Origin: Calditrichota bacterium
GTDB lineage: Bacteria; Calditrichota; Calditrichia; RBG-13-44-9; J075
Direction: 5' to 3'
Length of the DNA stretch: 8,346 bases
Assembly (NCBI GenBank): GCA_024275555.1
Contig: JAJRYW010000242.1
Span: forward strand, 1-8,346
Of this stretch, positions 1 through 7,169 are shown one piece after another. A program made the position numbers and the translations under genes. Numbering within the stretch: position 1 is the stretch's first letter; every line of letters starts with the position of its first letter. The notes below the pieces were generated by a model. That model did not search any database. It was not told the origin of the DNA and saw only the letters and a program-made list of their open reading frames with translations.

Positions 1-3000
1 GTTCAAAACCGCCGCCAGATTCTTTTTATGATCCAGGATGTGACCCGTCATAAAGAAGCGGAATTAGCCTTAAAGCAGAGCGAAGGGAAATTCAAGGCCC
101 TTTTCAACTATGCCGCAGATGCTATCTTTATCACCGATTTAAGCGGCCGTTTCCTGGAAATTAACGAGGAAGCCTACCGTCGTTTGGGTTATTCCCGGCA
201 GGAACTCAGCCGGATGACCCCGGCGGAGCTGGACACTCCCGAATACGCCGAAAAGGTTCCGGAACAGTTGCGCCAGATTCAGAAAAAAAAGGCCCTTGTT
301 TTTGAATCCGCCCATCGCGCTAAAGACGGGCAGGTTATTCCGGTCGAAGTAAGTTCGCGCATTATCCAATACGGGGGCAAGAAAGCTTTGCTGAACATTG
401 CCCGGGATATCAGCGAACGGAAGAAAGTGGAACGGCAAATGCGTTTCACCCAGTATATTGTCGACCACGCCGCCGATGCGGTCTTCTGGTTAGGAGATGA
501 CGCCCGTTTGATTTATGTGAATGACACCGCCTGCAAGCGATTAGGTTATTCCCGGGAAGAATTGTTGCAACTTTCGGTACATGATATCGATCGCAATTAC
601 ACGGCGGATATCTGGCCGGATTTTTGGAAGGAGATTCGGCAAAAGCGTCAGTTTACGATTGAATCTGAATTGATCAGTAAAAACGGCGGGACATTTCCGG
701 TCGAAATCATGATCAACTACCTGGTTTATGAAGGCCGGGAACTGATCTGCGCTTTTGCCCGGGATATAACCGAACGCAAACAGGCGGAGGAAGAACTGCG
801 CATCCAGCGGGCCCACCTGGATAATCTGTTCGAAAGCGCTCCCGAGGCGATCGTGTTGCTGGATAATCAAGATCGGGTTTTGCGGGTAAACCAGGAGTTT
901 ACCCGGATGTTTGGCTACACGGTAGAAGAGGCGCTGGGGAACTCGGTAAATGATTTGATCGTTCCGCCGTCCTTGCGCGAGGAAGGCAGCCGGCTGACCC
1001 GGAAAATTACCCAGGGCCACAAGATCAACAAAGAAACATTGCGGATGCGCAAAGACGGCAGTTTGATTGACGTCTCCATATTAGGCGCGCCCATCACCGC
1101 AGAAGGCAGCCAGTTGGCCGTATACGGAATATACCGGGATATTACCGAGCGCAAACGGACCGAGGAGGCTTTGCGGCAAAGTGAGGAAAATTTCCGGCAA
1201 CTGTTCAATCAAATTGCCGATCCTATCTTCATCATTGATAAAGAAACCCACCAAATCCTTTTTTGTAATGATGCGGTTATCCGGAGATATGGCTACACCC
1301 TGGAAGAAATGCAGCAAATGAAACCGATTGACTTGCACCCGGAGGAAGAGAAGGAACTGGTTCGGGAGCGTTTTCAGGGTTTTCACCGGCGCTCTGACCG
1401 GATTTATACTCACATGCGGAAAGACGGCGTGAGATTTCCAATCGAAGTGCGCACCGAACTCACCGAATACCAGGGCCGCCCCGCCCTGATCAGCGTGATC
1501 CGGGATATGACCGAAACCCTGCAAGCCCGCGAGGCGCTCCTGAAAGCGAAAGAGTCCGCCGAAAACGCCAACCGGGCCAAGAGTGAATTTTTAGCCAACA
1601 TGAGCCATGAAATCCGCACGCCCATGAACGGTATTTTAGGGATGACCGAACTGGCCCTGGAAACGGAACTGTCCCAGGAACAGCGCGAGTATTTGAATAT
1701 GGTCAGAAGCTCCGGCAACGCCCTGCTGACCTTGATTAACGATATTTTGGATTTTTCCAAGATCGAGGCGGGTCAACTGGAGTTGGATAACATCGAGTTC
1801 TCGTTGCGCGATACGGTGAGCGCCACATTAAAAACCGTGGGCGTCTGGGCTCACCAAAAAGGGCTGGAATTAGCGTACCGAATTGCCCCGGATATTCCCG
1901 ATAACCTGTGCGGCGACCCCGGCCGGCTTCGGCAGGTGCTGATCAACCTGCTTGGCAACGCTATCAAATTTACCCCGCAGGGAGAAATCTCTCTGGAGGT
2001 TACCCGGGTGCACCTGGTCAATTGCGATTTGGTGTTGCATTTTGCCATTACCGATTGCGGGATTGGCGTTCCGGAAGAAAAACAAGCCTTGATCTTCCAG
2101 GCTTTTGCCCAGGCCGATAGCTCCACGACACGCAAGTTCGGCGGCACGGGATTGGGCCTTTCCATTACCCGGCAATTAGTGGAATTGATGGGCGGAGAAA
2201 TCCGGCTTACCAGTCCGGCCCCCGGCCGCAGTTGGGATGACCCCAACCCGGGGTCGGAGTTCTCATTCTCAATCCAATTGCAGGTGCAGCCTAAGGGAAA
2301 CGAGAAAAAGAACAGCGTCAACCTGGACAACCTGACCGGTTTACGGGCGCTGATTGTCGACGACCATCCCATCAACCGGCGCTTCTTTAGGGAACTGCTG
2401 ACCAACTGGGGGGTGATTGTCGAGGAGGTTGTTGACGGCCCCTCCGCCTTAAAATTGTTGCAAGAGTCGAACCGGCAAAACCGCCGTTTTGATGTACTGC
2501 TTCTCGACGCACAAATGCCCGGAATGGATGGGTTTGAGGTGGCCCAAAAAATTCACCAAAACCCGGCGTTCGCGGACTTGAAGATGATGCTGTTAACTTC
2601 GGCCGGGCAGCGCGGCGACGCCAAACGTTGCCAGGAAGTAGGGATTTCCGCCTATTTGAGTAAGCCCATCCATACCCGGGAATTGTTTCGGACCATGCAG
2701 CAGTTAGCCAGCAGCGCGGTACGAACCTCATCAAAAAGGCCGCTGATCACCAGGTACAATGTGGAATCGGCTCAAAAACGCCTCCACGTACTGATTGCTG
2801 AAGATAACCATGTCAACCAACGCCTGGTAAGCCGCCTGCTGGAAAAAATGGGACACAGCGTGATCATTGCCAATAATGGCCGGGAAGCAGTGCAATCCTG
2901 GAAGAACGAAAACTTCGACCTGATTCTGATGGATGTGCAAATGCCGGAAATGGACGGTTTCGATGCCACAAAGGCCATCCGGGAAGCCGAAGAACAAAGT

Positions 3001-3150
3001 CCGAAACATACACCTATCATTGCCCTGACCGCCCATGCGATCAAAGGCTTTAAAGAAAGGTGCCTGGCGGCAGGGATGGACGCCTATGTCTCCAAGCCGA
3101 TTAAACGGCAGGAACTTGTTGCGGCCATCGAACAGTTTTTCCCTGAGTGA
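1..3150 (+). CDS. Multi-PAS hybrid sensor histidine kinase with two receiver domains (5' end missing)
   Basis: Sensor kinase that would autophosphorylate on His and relay phosphate to its own receivers. The frame is open to base 1, and the residues before the Met at base 28 (VQNRRQILF) read as the last strand of a PAS domain, so that Met is internal. Counting it as residue 1: the end of one PAS (DVTRH 4-8), then four PAS domains at about 18-131, 139-250, 262-375 and 384-497, each closing with a D-[IM]-[ST]-E linker; HisKA with H-box NMSHEIRTP, phospho-acceptor His527; HATPase with N-box N640/N644, G1 DCGIG from 676 and G2 GGTGLGL from 705. REC1 (about 772-890) has D778/D779, phospho-acceptor D827, T857 and K879. 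REC2 (about 920-1038) has E925/D926, D969, T1001 and K1023. All key residues are intact. No membrane segment, HPt or DNA-binding domain is present, so the visible part is cytoplasmic and needs a separate HPt or regulator. No haem- or flavin-binding PAS motif is evident; the ligand is unknown. Confidence 0.95.
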   Translation, partial: VQNRRQILFMIQDVTRHKEAELALKQSEGKFKALFNYAADAIFITDLSGRFLEINEEAYRRLGYSRQELSRMTPAELDTPEYAEKVPEQLRQIQKKKALVFESAHRAKDGQVIPVEVSSRIIQYGGKKALLNIARDISERKKVERQMRFTQYIVDHAADAVFWLGDDARLIYVNDTACKRLGYSREELLQLSVHDIDRNYTADIWPDFWKEIRQKRQFTIESELISKNGGTFPVEIMINYLVYEGRELICAFARDITERKQAEEELRIQRAHLDNLFESAPEAIVLLDNQDRVLRVNQEFTRMFGYTVEEALGNSVNDLIVPPSLREEGSRLTRKITQGHKINKETLRMRKDGSLIDVSILGAPITAEGSQLAVYGIYRDITERKRTEEALRQSEENFRQLFNQIADPIFIIDKETHQILFCNDAVIRRYGYTLEEMQQMKPIDLHPEEEKELVRERFQGFHRRSDRIYTHMRKDGVRFPIEVRTELTEYQGRPALISVIRDMTETLQAREALLKAKESAENANRAKSEFLANMSHEIRTPMNGILGMTELALETELSQEQREYLNMVRSSGNALLTLINDILDFSKIEAGQLELDNIEFSLRDTVSATLKTVGVWAHQKGLELAYRIAPDIPDNLCGDPGRLRQVLINLLGNAIKFTPQGEISLEVTRVHLVNCDLVLHFAITDCGIGVPEEKQALIFQAFAQADSSTTRKFGGTGLGLSITRQLVELMGGEIRLTSPAPGRSWDDPNPGSEFSFSIQLQVQPKGNEKKNSVNLDNLTGLRALIVDDHPINRRFFRELLTNWGVIVEEVVDGPSALKLLQESNRQNRRFDVLLLDAQMPGMDGFEVAQKIHQNPAFADLKMMLLTSAGQRGDAKRCQEVGISAYLSKPIHTRELFRTMQQLASSAVRTSSKRPLITRYNVESAQKRLHVLIAEDNHVNQRLVSRLLEKMGHSVIIANNGREAVQSWKNENFDLILMDVQMPEMDGFDATKAIREAEEQSPKHTPIIALTAHAIKGFKERCLAAGMDAYVSKPIKRQELVAAIEQFFPE

Positions 3151-3198
3151 CTATCCTAAAAAAACACTTTTTCTCGCTTAGGCTGAACCGGAACATCG

Positions 3199-3231
3199 TT
3201 GGAGACGTTTAAACTCCAAAGAGCGGTTTTT
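3199..3231 (+). terminator. Weak candidate terminator after the kinase gene
   Basis: TTGGAG (3199-3204) and CTCCAA (3214-3219) form a 6-bp stem with a 9-base loop. A run of five T follows at 3227-3231, but seven bases after the stem, which is further than in a classical intrinsic terminator. It lies 49 bases after the kinase stop. The remainder of the 227-base gap shows no gene. Confidence 0.2.
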
Positions 3232-3346
3232 GCCTGTCCGGCCGTAAAATAAATTGTCTTGAGGAGAGTTGCTGTTGCGGTTAGATTTCTGCTTACCTCT
3301 CAGGGGAATCCTACCGATAACGGCCTCGGATGAATCTTGAATATTC

Positions 3347-3355
3347 TGATATAAC
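3347..3355 (+). promoter_or_regulatory. Candidate extended -10 promoter element for the small membrane protein
   Basis: The string TGATATAAC fits the extended -10 pattern TGnTATAAT with one mismatch and lies 22 bases before the ATG at 3378. There is no good -35 hexamer at 17 bases, as is tolerated for extended -10 promoters. Transcription would start near 3362, just before the Shine-Dalgarno sequence, giving a very short leader. This is pattern matching only. Confidence 0.3.
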
Positions 3356-3377
3356 TAAAATGTAAAGGGGAGCTATC

Positions 3378-3656
3378 ATGTTTGAAGACATTGTTGATAA
3401 GGTTTTTGCCAACCAACTTTACCTGACCATCGCGGCAATTTTAGCAGGGGTGATGCTGTTCTCGCTTATGAAAAAACTCTTCAAACTTCTGTTGATTGCC
3501 GTTTTATTGGTGATCCTGGGAGCAGCCTACATCTCCTACACCAGCGACGACCCGGTCGGCGCGACTAAGGATCTTCTGGAAAAAGGCAAGGAGACCATCG
3601 ATGACCTCCAGGATCGCAAAGACGACCTGAAGGATATGCTTGACCAGGTTCAATAA
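3378..3656 (+). CDS. Small membrane protein with charged coiled-coil-like tail, unrecognised
   Basis: Encodes 92 residues that I do not recognise as a known family. An AAGGGGAG Shine-Dalgarno sequence ends five bases before the ATG, which strongly supports translation and this start. Two hydrophobic stretches (about 14-31 and 34-54) are separated by the basic pair KK at 32-33; they could be a membrane hairpin with a short cytoplasmic turn or one long helix. The last 35 residues are highly charged (repeated DL, EK, DD and RK groups, about 57-92), predicted helical and possibly coiled coil. If two spans form with the KK turn inside, both termini face the periplasm; with one span the tail could lie on either side. 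There is no signal-peptidase motif or cysteine. It stands alone, 227 bases after the kinase and 456 before the peptidase, so the neighbours do not indicate a function. A structural or envelope-stress role is possible but not shown. Confidence 0.75.
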   Translation: MFEDIVDKVFANQLYLTIAAILAGVMLFSLMKKLFKLLLIAVLLVILGAAYISYTSDDPVGATKDLLEKGKETIDDLQDRKDDLKDMLDQVQ

Positions 3657-3681
3657 CCCCGGCCGGGGTGCTGCCGATTTT
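3656..3681 (+). terminator. Weak GC hairpin directly after the small membrane protein gene
   Basis: CCCCGGCCGGGG at 3657-3668 is a perfect palindrome touching the stop codon. As RNA it gives a 5-bp stem (ACCCC/GGGGT, 3656-3669) with a GGCC loop. TTTT follows only at 3678-3681, nine bases further on, so it is a poor intrinsic terminator by the usual rules. It may still slow or end transcription. Confidence 0.25.
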
Positions 3682-3702
3682 ATTCCGCTTGTCATCCAGG
3701 AT

Positions 3703-3742
3703 GTCTCAACTCGGTGCATTACGATTCGCAGCGAGTTGAGGC
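3703..3742. other. Stable stem-loop with 11-bp stem, unknown function
   Basis: CTCAACTCG (3705-3713) and CGAGTTGAG (3732-3740) are perfect inverted repeats. As RNA the stem extends outward by a U-G and a G-C pair, giving 11 bp around an 18-base loop (3714-3731). No T-run follows, so it is not a terminator. It is the first of three adjacent hairpins. Confidence 0.55.
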
Positions 3743-3775
3743 TCCCATCATTAAGTTTTTTACCGCACATTTTTT

Positions 3776-3800
3776 TCGGGCCGCGGATTTACAGGCCCGA
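3776..3800. other. GC-rich stem-loop preceded by a T-run
   Basis: TCGGGCC (3776-3782) and GGCCCGA (3794-3800) form a perfect 7-bp stem with an 11-base loop. Seven T lie before the stem (3770-3776) rather than after it, so it does not fit an intrinsic terminator on either strand. It is separated by a single base from the next hairpin. Confidence 0.5.
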
Positions 3801-3801
3801 T

Positions 3802-3820
3802 CCTCCACAGCGTGAGGAGG
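3802..3820. other. Compact bulged stem-loop, third of the cluster
   Basis: CCTC (3802-3805) can pair with GAGG (3817-3820) and CAC (3806-3808) with GTG (3812-3814), leaving a three-base loop AGC and a two-base bulge (3815-3816). An alternative is CCTCC with GGAGG around a nine-base loop. It is individually weak and gains weight from its neighbours. Confidence 0.35.
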
Positions 3821-4102
3821 TCGTCATTGGGGAATCAGCACAGGTTTTGGCGGAGCGGAGCAACCATTATCTTCCTCCCTATGGATCCGCTTTGTTCATT
3901 ACAAAAAGAATGTCTACAAAAACCATAAACAGTATGAGAAATCCCCTAAAAGGGCAGTCGTGTTGATCCGCGGCTACCATAAAAAGTGCAACGTAATAAA
4001 TCATTTAGAAGCAAATTTGACTTGCTCAATCATCAATTAATTTTCAGCAGAACTTTAACCGCCCGGAAAAGGTAGTTATATTCTTGCTCATAAATTTGAT
4101 AT

Positions 4103-4106
4103 GGAG
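4103..4106 (+). promoter_or_regulatory. Shine-Dalgarno sequence that decides the peptidase start
   Basis: GGAG here lies six bases before the ATG at 4113, a normal spacing. The in-frame ATG at 4101 overlaps this site and has no Shine-Dalgarno of its own; the one at 4110 would be only three bases away. Starting at 4113 also gives a textbook lipoprotein signal peptide beginning MRFYF. Confidence 0.7.
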
Positions 4107-4112
4107 ACCATG

Positions 4113-6974
4113 ATGCGATTCTACTTTTCCCTGGTGCTGTTTTTTGCCCTGCTGATTTCCGCCTGCAGCGGTTCCCGGCCAACAATTTCCACAACAACTT
4201 CTCCGGAGGGCCCGGTTGCTGCGGCTGCGGCCTCGCATCGCTGGCAGCCGGAGGAAGTCCTGCCGGTGGACCCCAAAATTCGTATCGGCAAGCTGGATAA
4301 CGGTTTAAGGTATTACATACGCAAAAATGTCAAACCGGAAAACCGGGCCGAACTGCGCCTGGTGGTAAACGCCGGCTCTATTCTGGAGGACGACGACCAG
4401 CAGGGGCTGGCCCACTTTGTGGAGCACATGGCTTTTAACGGCACCGAGAAGTTTGCCAAGCAGGAACTGGTCAATTACCTGGAGTCCATCGGGATGCGTT
4501 TTGGCCCGGATTTAAACGCCTATACCAGTTTTGATGAAACCGTTTATATGCTCCAGATTCCCACCGACAGCAGCGCCATTGTGCAAACCGGGTTTGATAT
4601 TCTTTCCGAATGGGCCCATTTCCTGAGTTTTGATTCCACGGAGATCGAGAAAGAACGCGGGGTGGTCATCGAGGAGTGGCGGTTGGGACAAGGCGCCCAG
4701 GCCCGTATGCGCGATAAACAATTTCCGATTCTTTTCAAAGGCTCCCGCTATGCGGAGCGATTGCCGATTGGCCGGAAAGCGGTGCTGGATACTTTCCATC
4801 ATGAGTCGCTGAAACGGTTTTATCAAAAATGGTACCGGCCCGAGTTAATGGCGGTTGTCGCCGTGGGCGATTTTGATCCGGGGCAGATAGAAGATCAGAT
4901 CAAAACCCATTTTAAAGAGATACCCGCCAGCCGGACCGCTGTGGAGCGCCCGCTTTACCCGGTACCGGACCACTCCGAAACCCTTTTTACCATTGTCGCC
5001 GATCCGGAAGCAACCCGCAGCAGCGTGGCGGTCTACACCAAGCAGGATGTGGAGCCGGAAGGCACCGCCGGGGATTACCGGCGCTCTTTGGTGGAAGGGC
5101 TCTTCCACAGCATGTTCAATGCCCGCCTGGATGAACTGCGCCAGCAGCCCCAGCCGCCTTTTCTGTTCGGCTACTCCGGCAAATCCCGCTTTGTGCGCAC
5201 CAAGTCTTTTTATACGCTTGGCGCCGCGGTGGAGAATACCAAATTACTTACCGGGCTGGAAGCCTTGTTGACCGAAGCGGAGCGCGTCAAACAATTCGGA
5301 TTTTCGGAAAGCGAATTAAATCGCCAGAAGGCGGACATGCTTCGTTCCATCGAGTTGGCCTATAATGAGCGCGACAAAAGTAATTCCCGGGGATACGCCG
5401 CTGAATATATCCGCAATTTTTTAACCAATGAGCCGATTCCGGGCATTGAGGTGGAGTATCAACTGTACCGGCAGTTTGTGCCGGAAATCAGCCTGGAGGA
5501 AATTAACCGGCTGGCCGGGGATTGGCTGAAAGACCAAAACCGGGTGATTGCGGTAAACATGCCGGAGCGGGAGGACCTGCCCGTACCCACCGAAGCGGAA
5601 TTGCTGTCGGTGTTTCGGAAAGTGGAATCGCTGACCCTGACGCCCTACCGGGATGACGTCTCCGAAGAAGCCTTGCTCCCGGAACTACCCGCGCCGGGAA
5701 CCATTGTCGCGGAAAAAACAATCCCGGAGATTGATGTTGTCGAGTGGCGTCTCTCCAACGGGGTTCGGGTGGTATTTAAAAGCACGGATTTTAAAAATGA
5801 CCAGGTGATTATGAGCGCCTTTAGCCCCGGCGGCCATTCCCTGGCGGCGGATCAGGATTTTATTCCGGCCATCACAGCCACCTCGGTGGTGACCCAGGGG
5901 GGAGTGGGCAATTTGAACCGGATTCAGTTAGAGAAAAAGCTGGCCGGAAAGGCCGTCAATATCTCGCCGAGCATTTCCGAATTGGCGGAAGGGTTCCGCG
6001 GCAGCGCCTCCCCCAAAGATTTGGAAACGCTGTTTCAGCTCACCTATCTCTACTTTACGGCGCCCCGCAAAGACAGCAGCGCCTTTTTATCCTACCGGCA
6101 GCGCTTACAGGGGTATCTGGAAAACCGCAATGCCGATCCGGAGAGCGCCTTCGAAGACACCCTGCAAGTGACGCTCAGCCAGCATCATTTCCGGGCCCGG
6201 CCCTGGAGCGCCGAGGTGCTTAAGGAGTTGGATTTGGAGCGCTCCTACCAATTCTACCGGGATCGCTTCGCAGACGCCGGCGACTTCACCTTTTTCTTTG
6301 TCGGGAATATCGATCCGGACTCGTTGCGGAAATTCAGCCGCCGTTATTTAGCCAGTCTGCCCGCCCATAGCCGCCGGGAAAACTGGCGCGATGTGGGAAT
6401 AACCCCTCCGCAGGGGGTGATCAAAAAAACGGTCCGCAAGGGGCTGGAACCCAAAAGCCGGGTGAGCATTGTTTTTACCGGGCCATACCAGTGGAGCCGC
6501 GAAAACAACTATTTGCTGCGCTCGATGGCCTCGGTATTGCGGATCAAATTGCGGGAGCAACTCCGCGAGGATAAAGGCGGAACCTATGGGGTGGGGGTAA
6601 GCGCCTCGCCCTCGCACTATCCCCGCCAGGAATATGAGATCAGCATCGGATTCGGTTGCGCCCCGGACCGGGTGGAGGAGTTGATCAAGGCAACCTTTCT
6701 CCAGATTGACAGCCTGAGGCAATTTGATCCGGATGAGAAGGTGCTGCAAAAGGTCCGGGAAACCCAGCGGCGAAGCTATGAACTGAACCTGAAACGAAAC
6801 GGCTATTGGCTGCGTCTGCTTCGCCGGGCTTACTTCCACCACAGCGATCCAACCAATGTGCTCCATTTCCCGGAGCTGATGGAAACCCTGCAAGCCGGGG
6901 CCATCCGTGAGACTGCCGAACGCTATCTGAATCACAATAACTACGTGCAGGTGGTTTTGTTGCCGGAGGAATAA
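4113..6974 (+). CDS. M16 family zinc metallopeptidase (PqqL/pitrilysin-like), predicted lipoprotein
   Basis: Predicted envelope-anchored zinc endopeptidase of 953 residues, the usual length of a two-halved PqqL/pitrilysin-like enzyme, which degrades peptides inside a closed clamshell. Residues 1-18 are a lipoprotein signal: a basic start, a hydrophobic core and lipobox ISAC with Cys18. The +2 residue is Ser, not Asp. The catalytic half begins near 57 (LDNGLRYYIRKN). The inverted zinc motif HFVEH gives ligands His101 and His105 with catalytic base Glu104. The later ERGVVIEEW segment supplies the third ligand, Glu188 by alignment with pitrilysin Glu169, and the supporting Glu181. An M16_C domain follows with YRPELMAVVAVGDFD near 240-255. 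The second half starts near 545 (WRLSNGVRVVFKS); it lacks HxxEH, as expected for the inactive half, and has the conserved REDKGGTYG with the Arg818/Tyr825 pair. The substrate is unknown: bacterial relatives act on periplasmic peptides or imported proteins. Large gaps on both sides suggest a single-gene transcript. Confidence 0.93.
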   Translation: MRFYFSLVLFFALLISACSGSRPTISTTTSPEGPVAAAAASHRWQPEEVLPVDPKIRIGKLDNGLRYYIRKNVKPENRAELRLVVNAGSILEDDDQQGLAHFVEHMAFNGTEKFAKQELVNYLESIGMRFGPDLNAYTSFDETVYMLQIPTDSSAIVQTGFDILSEWAHFLSFDSTEIEKERGVVIEEWRLGQGAQARMRDKQFPILFKGSRYAERLPIGRKAVLDTFHHESLKRFYQKWYRPELMAVVAVGDFDPGQIEDQIKTHFKEIPASRTAVERPLYPVPDHSETLFTIVADPEATRSSVAVYTKQDVEPEGTAGDYRRSLVEGLFHSMFNARLDELRQQPQPPFLFGYSGKSRFVRTKSFYTLGAAVENTKLLTGLEALLTEAERVKQFGFSESELNRQKADMLRSIELAYNERDKSNSRGYAAEYIRNFLTNEPIPGIEVEYQLYRQFVPEISLEEINRLAGDWLKDQNRVIAVNMPEREDLPVPTEAELLSVFRKVESLTLTPYRDDVSEEALLPELPAPGTIVAEKTIPEIDVVEWRLSNGVRVVFKSTDFKNDQVIMSAFSPGGHSLAADQDFIPAITATSVVTQGGVGNLNRIQLEKKLAGKAVNISPSISELAEGFRGSASPKDLETLFQLTYLYFTAPRKDSSAFLSYRQRLQGYLENRNADPESAFEDTLQVTLSQHHFRARPWSAEVLKELDLERSYQFYRDRFADAGDFTFFFVGNIDPDSLRKFSRRYLASLPAHSRRENWRDVGITPPQGVIKKTVRKGLEPKSRVSIVFTGPYQWSRENNYLLRSMASVLRIKLREQLREDKGGTYGVGVSASPSHYPRQEYEISIGFGCAPDRVEELIKATFLQIDSLRQFDPDEKVLQKVRETQRRSYELNLKRNGYWLRLLRRAYFHHSDPTNVLHFPELMETLQAGAIRETAERYLNHNNYVQVVLLPEE

Positions 6975-6990
6975 AGGCGTCTCGGTAGCC

Positions 6991-7006
6991 GCAGGCTTTA
7001 GCCTGC
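6991..7006. repeat. REP-like palindrome, copy 1; possible terminator of the peptidase gene
   Basis: GCAGGCTTTAGCCTGC folds as a 6-bp GC-rich stem with a TTTA loop, 16 bases after the peptidase stop, and is followed by GTTTGTT. It may therefore end transcription as well as being a repeat. A second copy of the core, with one mismatch over 16 bases, lies at 7096-7111. Short intergenic palindromes of this look are dispersed in many bacterial genomes; that comparison is from general knowledge. Confidence 0.6.
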
Positions 7007-7095
7007 GTTTGTTCCAGGGGAAATATAAGCGGTTATTGATTTCCGGAAATTCACCCTGTTTCCGGTAGGCGCCCCGATAAAACGGGATGTAAACA

Positions 7096-7111
7096 CAGGC
7101 TTTAGCCTACG
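7096..7111. repeat. REP-like palindrome, copy 2
   Basis: CAGGCTTTAGCCTACG repeats the core of copy 1 (6992-7007) with a single change of G to A. Here the change removes the outer pairs, leaving AGGCT/AGCCT as the stem. The orientation is the same as copy 1, and the two starts are 104 bases apart. Confidence 0.55.
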
Positions 7112-7147
7112 CTTACTCGCTGAACCGGCGTGTTTTTTGAGTATGTC

Positions 7148-7169
7148 ATGCCGGGCGGCGCCCGGGCAT
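7148..7169. repeat. GC-rich bulged hairpin, second palindrome type
   Basis: ATGCCGGGC (7148-7156) pairs with GCCCGGGCAT (7160-7169): nine base pairs with one bulged G (7164) and a GGC loop. No T-run follows. With its flanks (GTCATGCC at the left, GGGCATCC at the right) it resembles the GTCATGCCCGGG-type palindromic repeats dispersed in bacterial genomes, so it is probably a repeat rather than a local regulator. Confidence 0.5.

Larger units (their letters stand above)
3657..4112. other. 456-base gap without a convincing gene, rich in inverted repeats
   Basis: The first half (3703-3820) carries three consecutive predicted hairpins, listed separately. At 3850-3859 GCGGA occurs twice in tandem, and TCCGC at 3886-3890 could pair with either copy. 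From about 3890 the sequence becomes A/T-rich, ending in the peptidase's ribosome binding site. A possible sigma70-type -10 (TATATT, 4077-4082) lacks a good -35. ATTAATTTTC at 4036-4045 recurs upstream of glnS. The plus-strand open frame through 3640-3966 starts at a TTG inside the previous gene and crosses these hairpins, so I do not call it a gene. No tRNA-like fold or recognised riboswitch motif is seen. Confidence 0.6.

Noticed and set aside
28..30. ATG at 28 as the true start of the kinase
   Set aside because: The frame is open upstream, the preceding residues read as a PAS strand, and no Shine-Dalgarno sequence precedes it.
541..1020. Minus-strand frames opposite the kinase and peptidase genes (also 1851-2405 and 6348-6935)
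   Set aside because: The sense strand encodes clear conserved domains throughout; the antisense products resemble nothing.
3640..3966. Plus-strand open frame of 108 codons between the small membrane protein and the peptidase
   Set aside because: It starts at a TTG inside the previous gene, has no Shine-Dalgarno sequence, runs through three hairpins, and its product shows no domain-like pattern.
4091..4098. TAAATTTG matching the Bacteroidota -7 promoter pattern TAnnTTTG
   Set aside because: There is no TTTG at the -33 spacing, and transcription would begin at or inside the ribosome binding site of the peptidase gene.
3151..4112. tRNA genes, CRISPR array or known riboswitch in the gaps
   Set aside because: I found no T-loop consensus, no regularly spaced repeats and no riboswitch core motif in the gap sequences on either strand.
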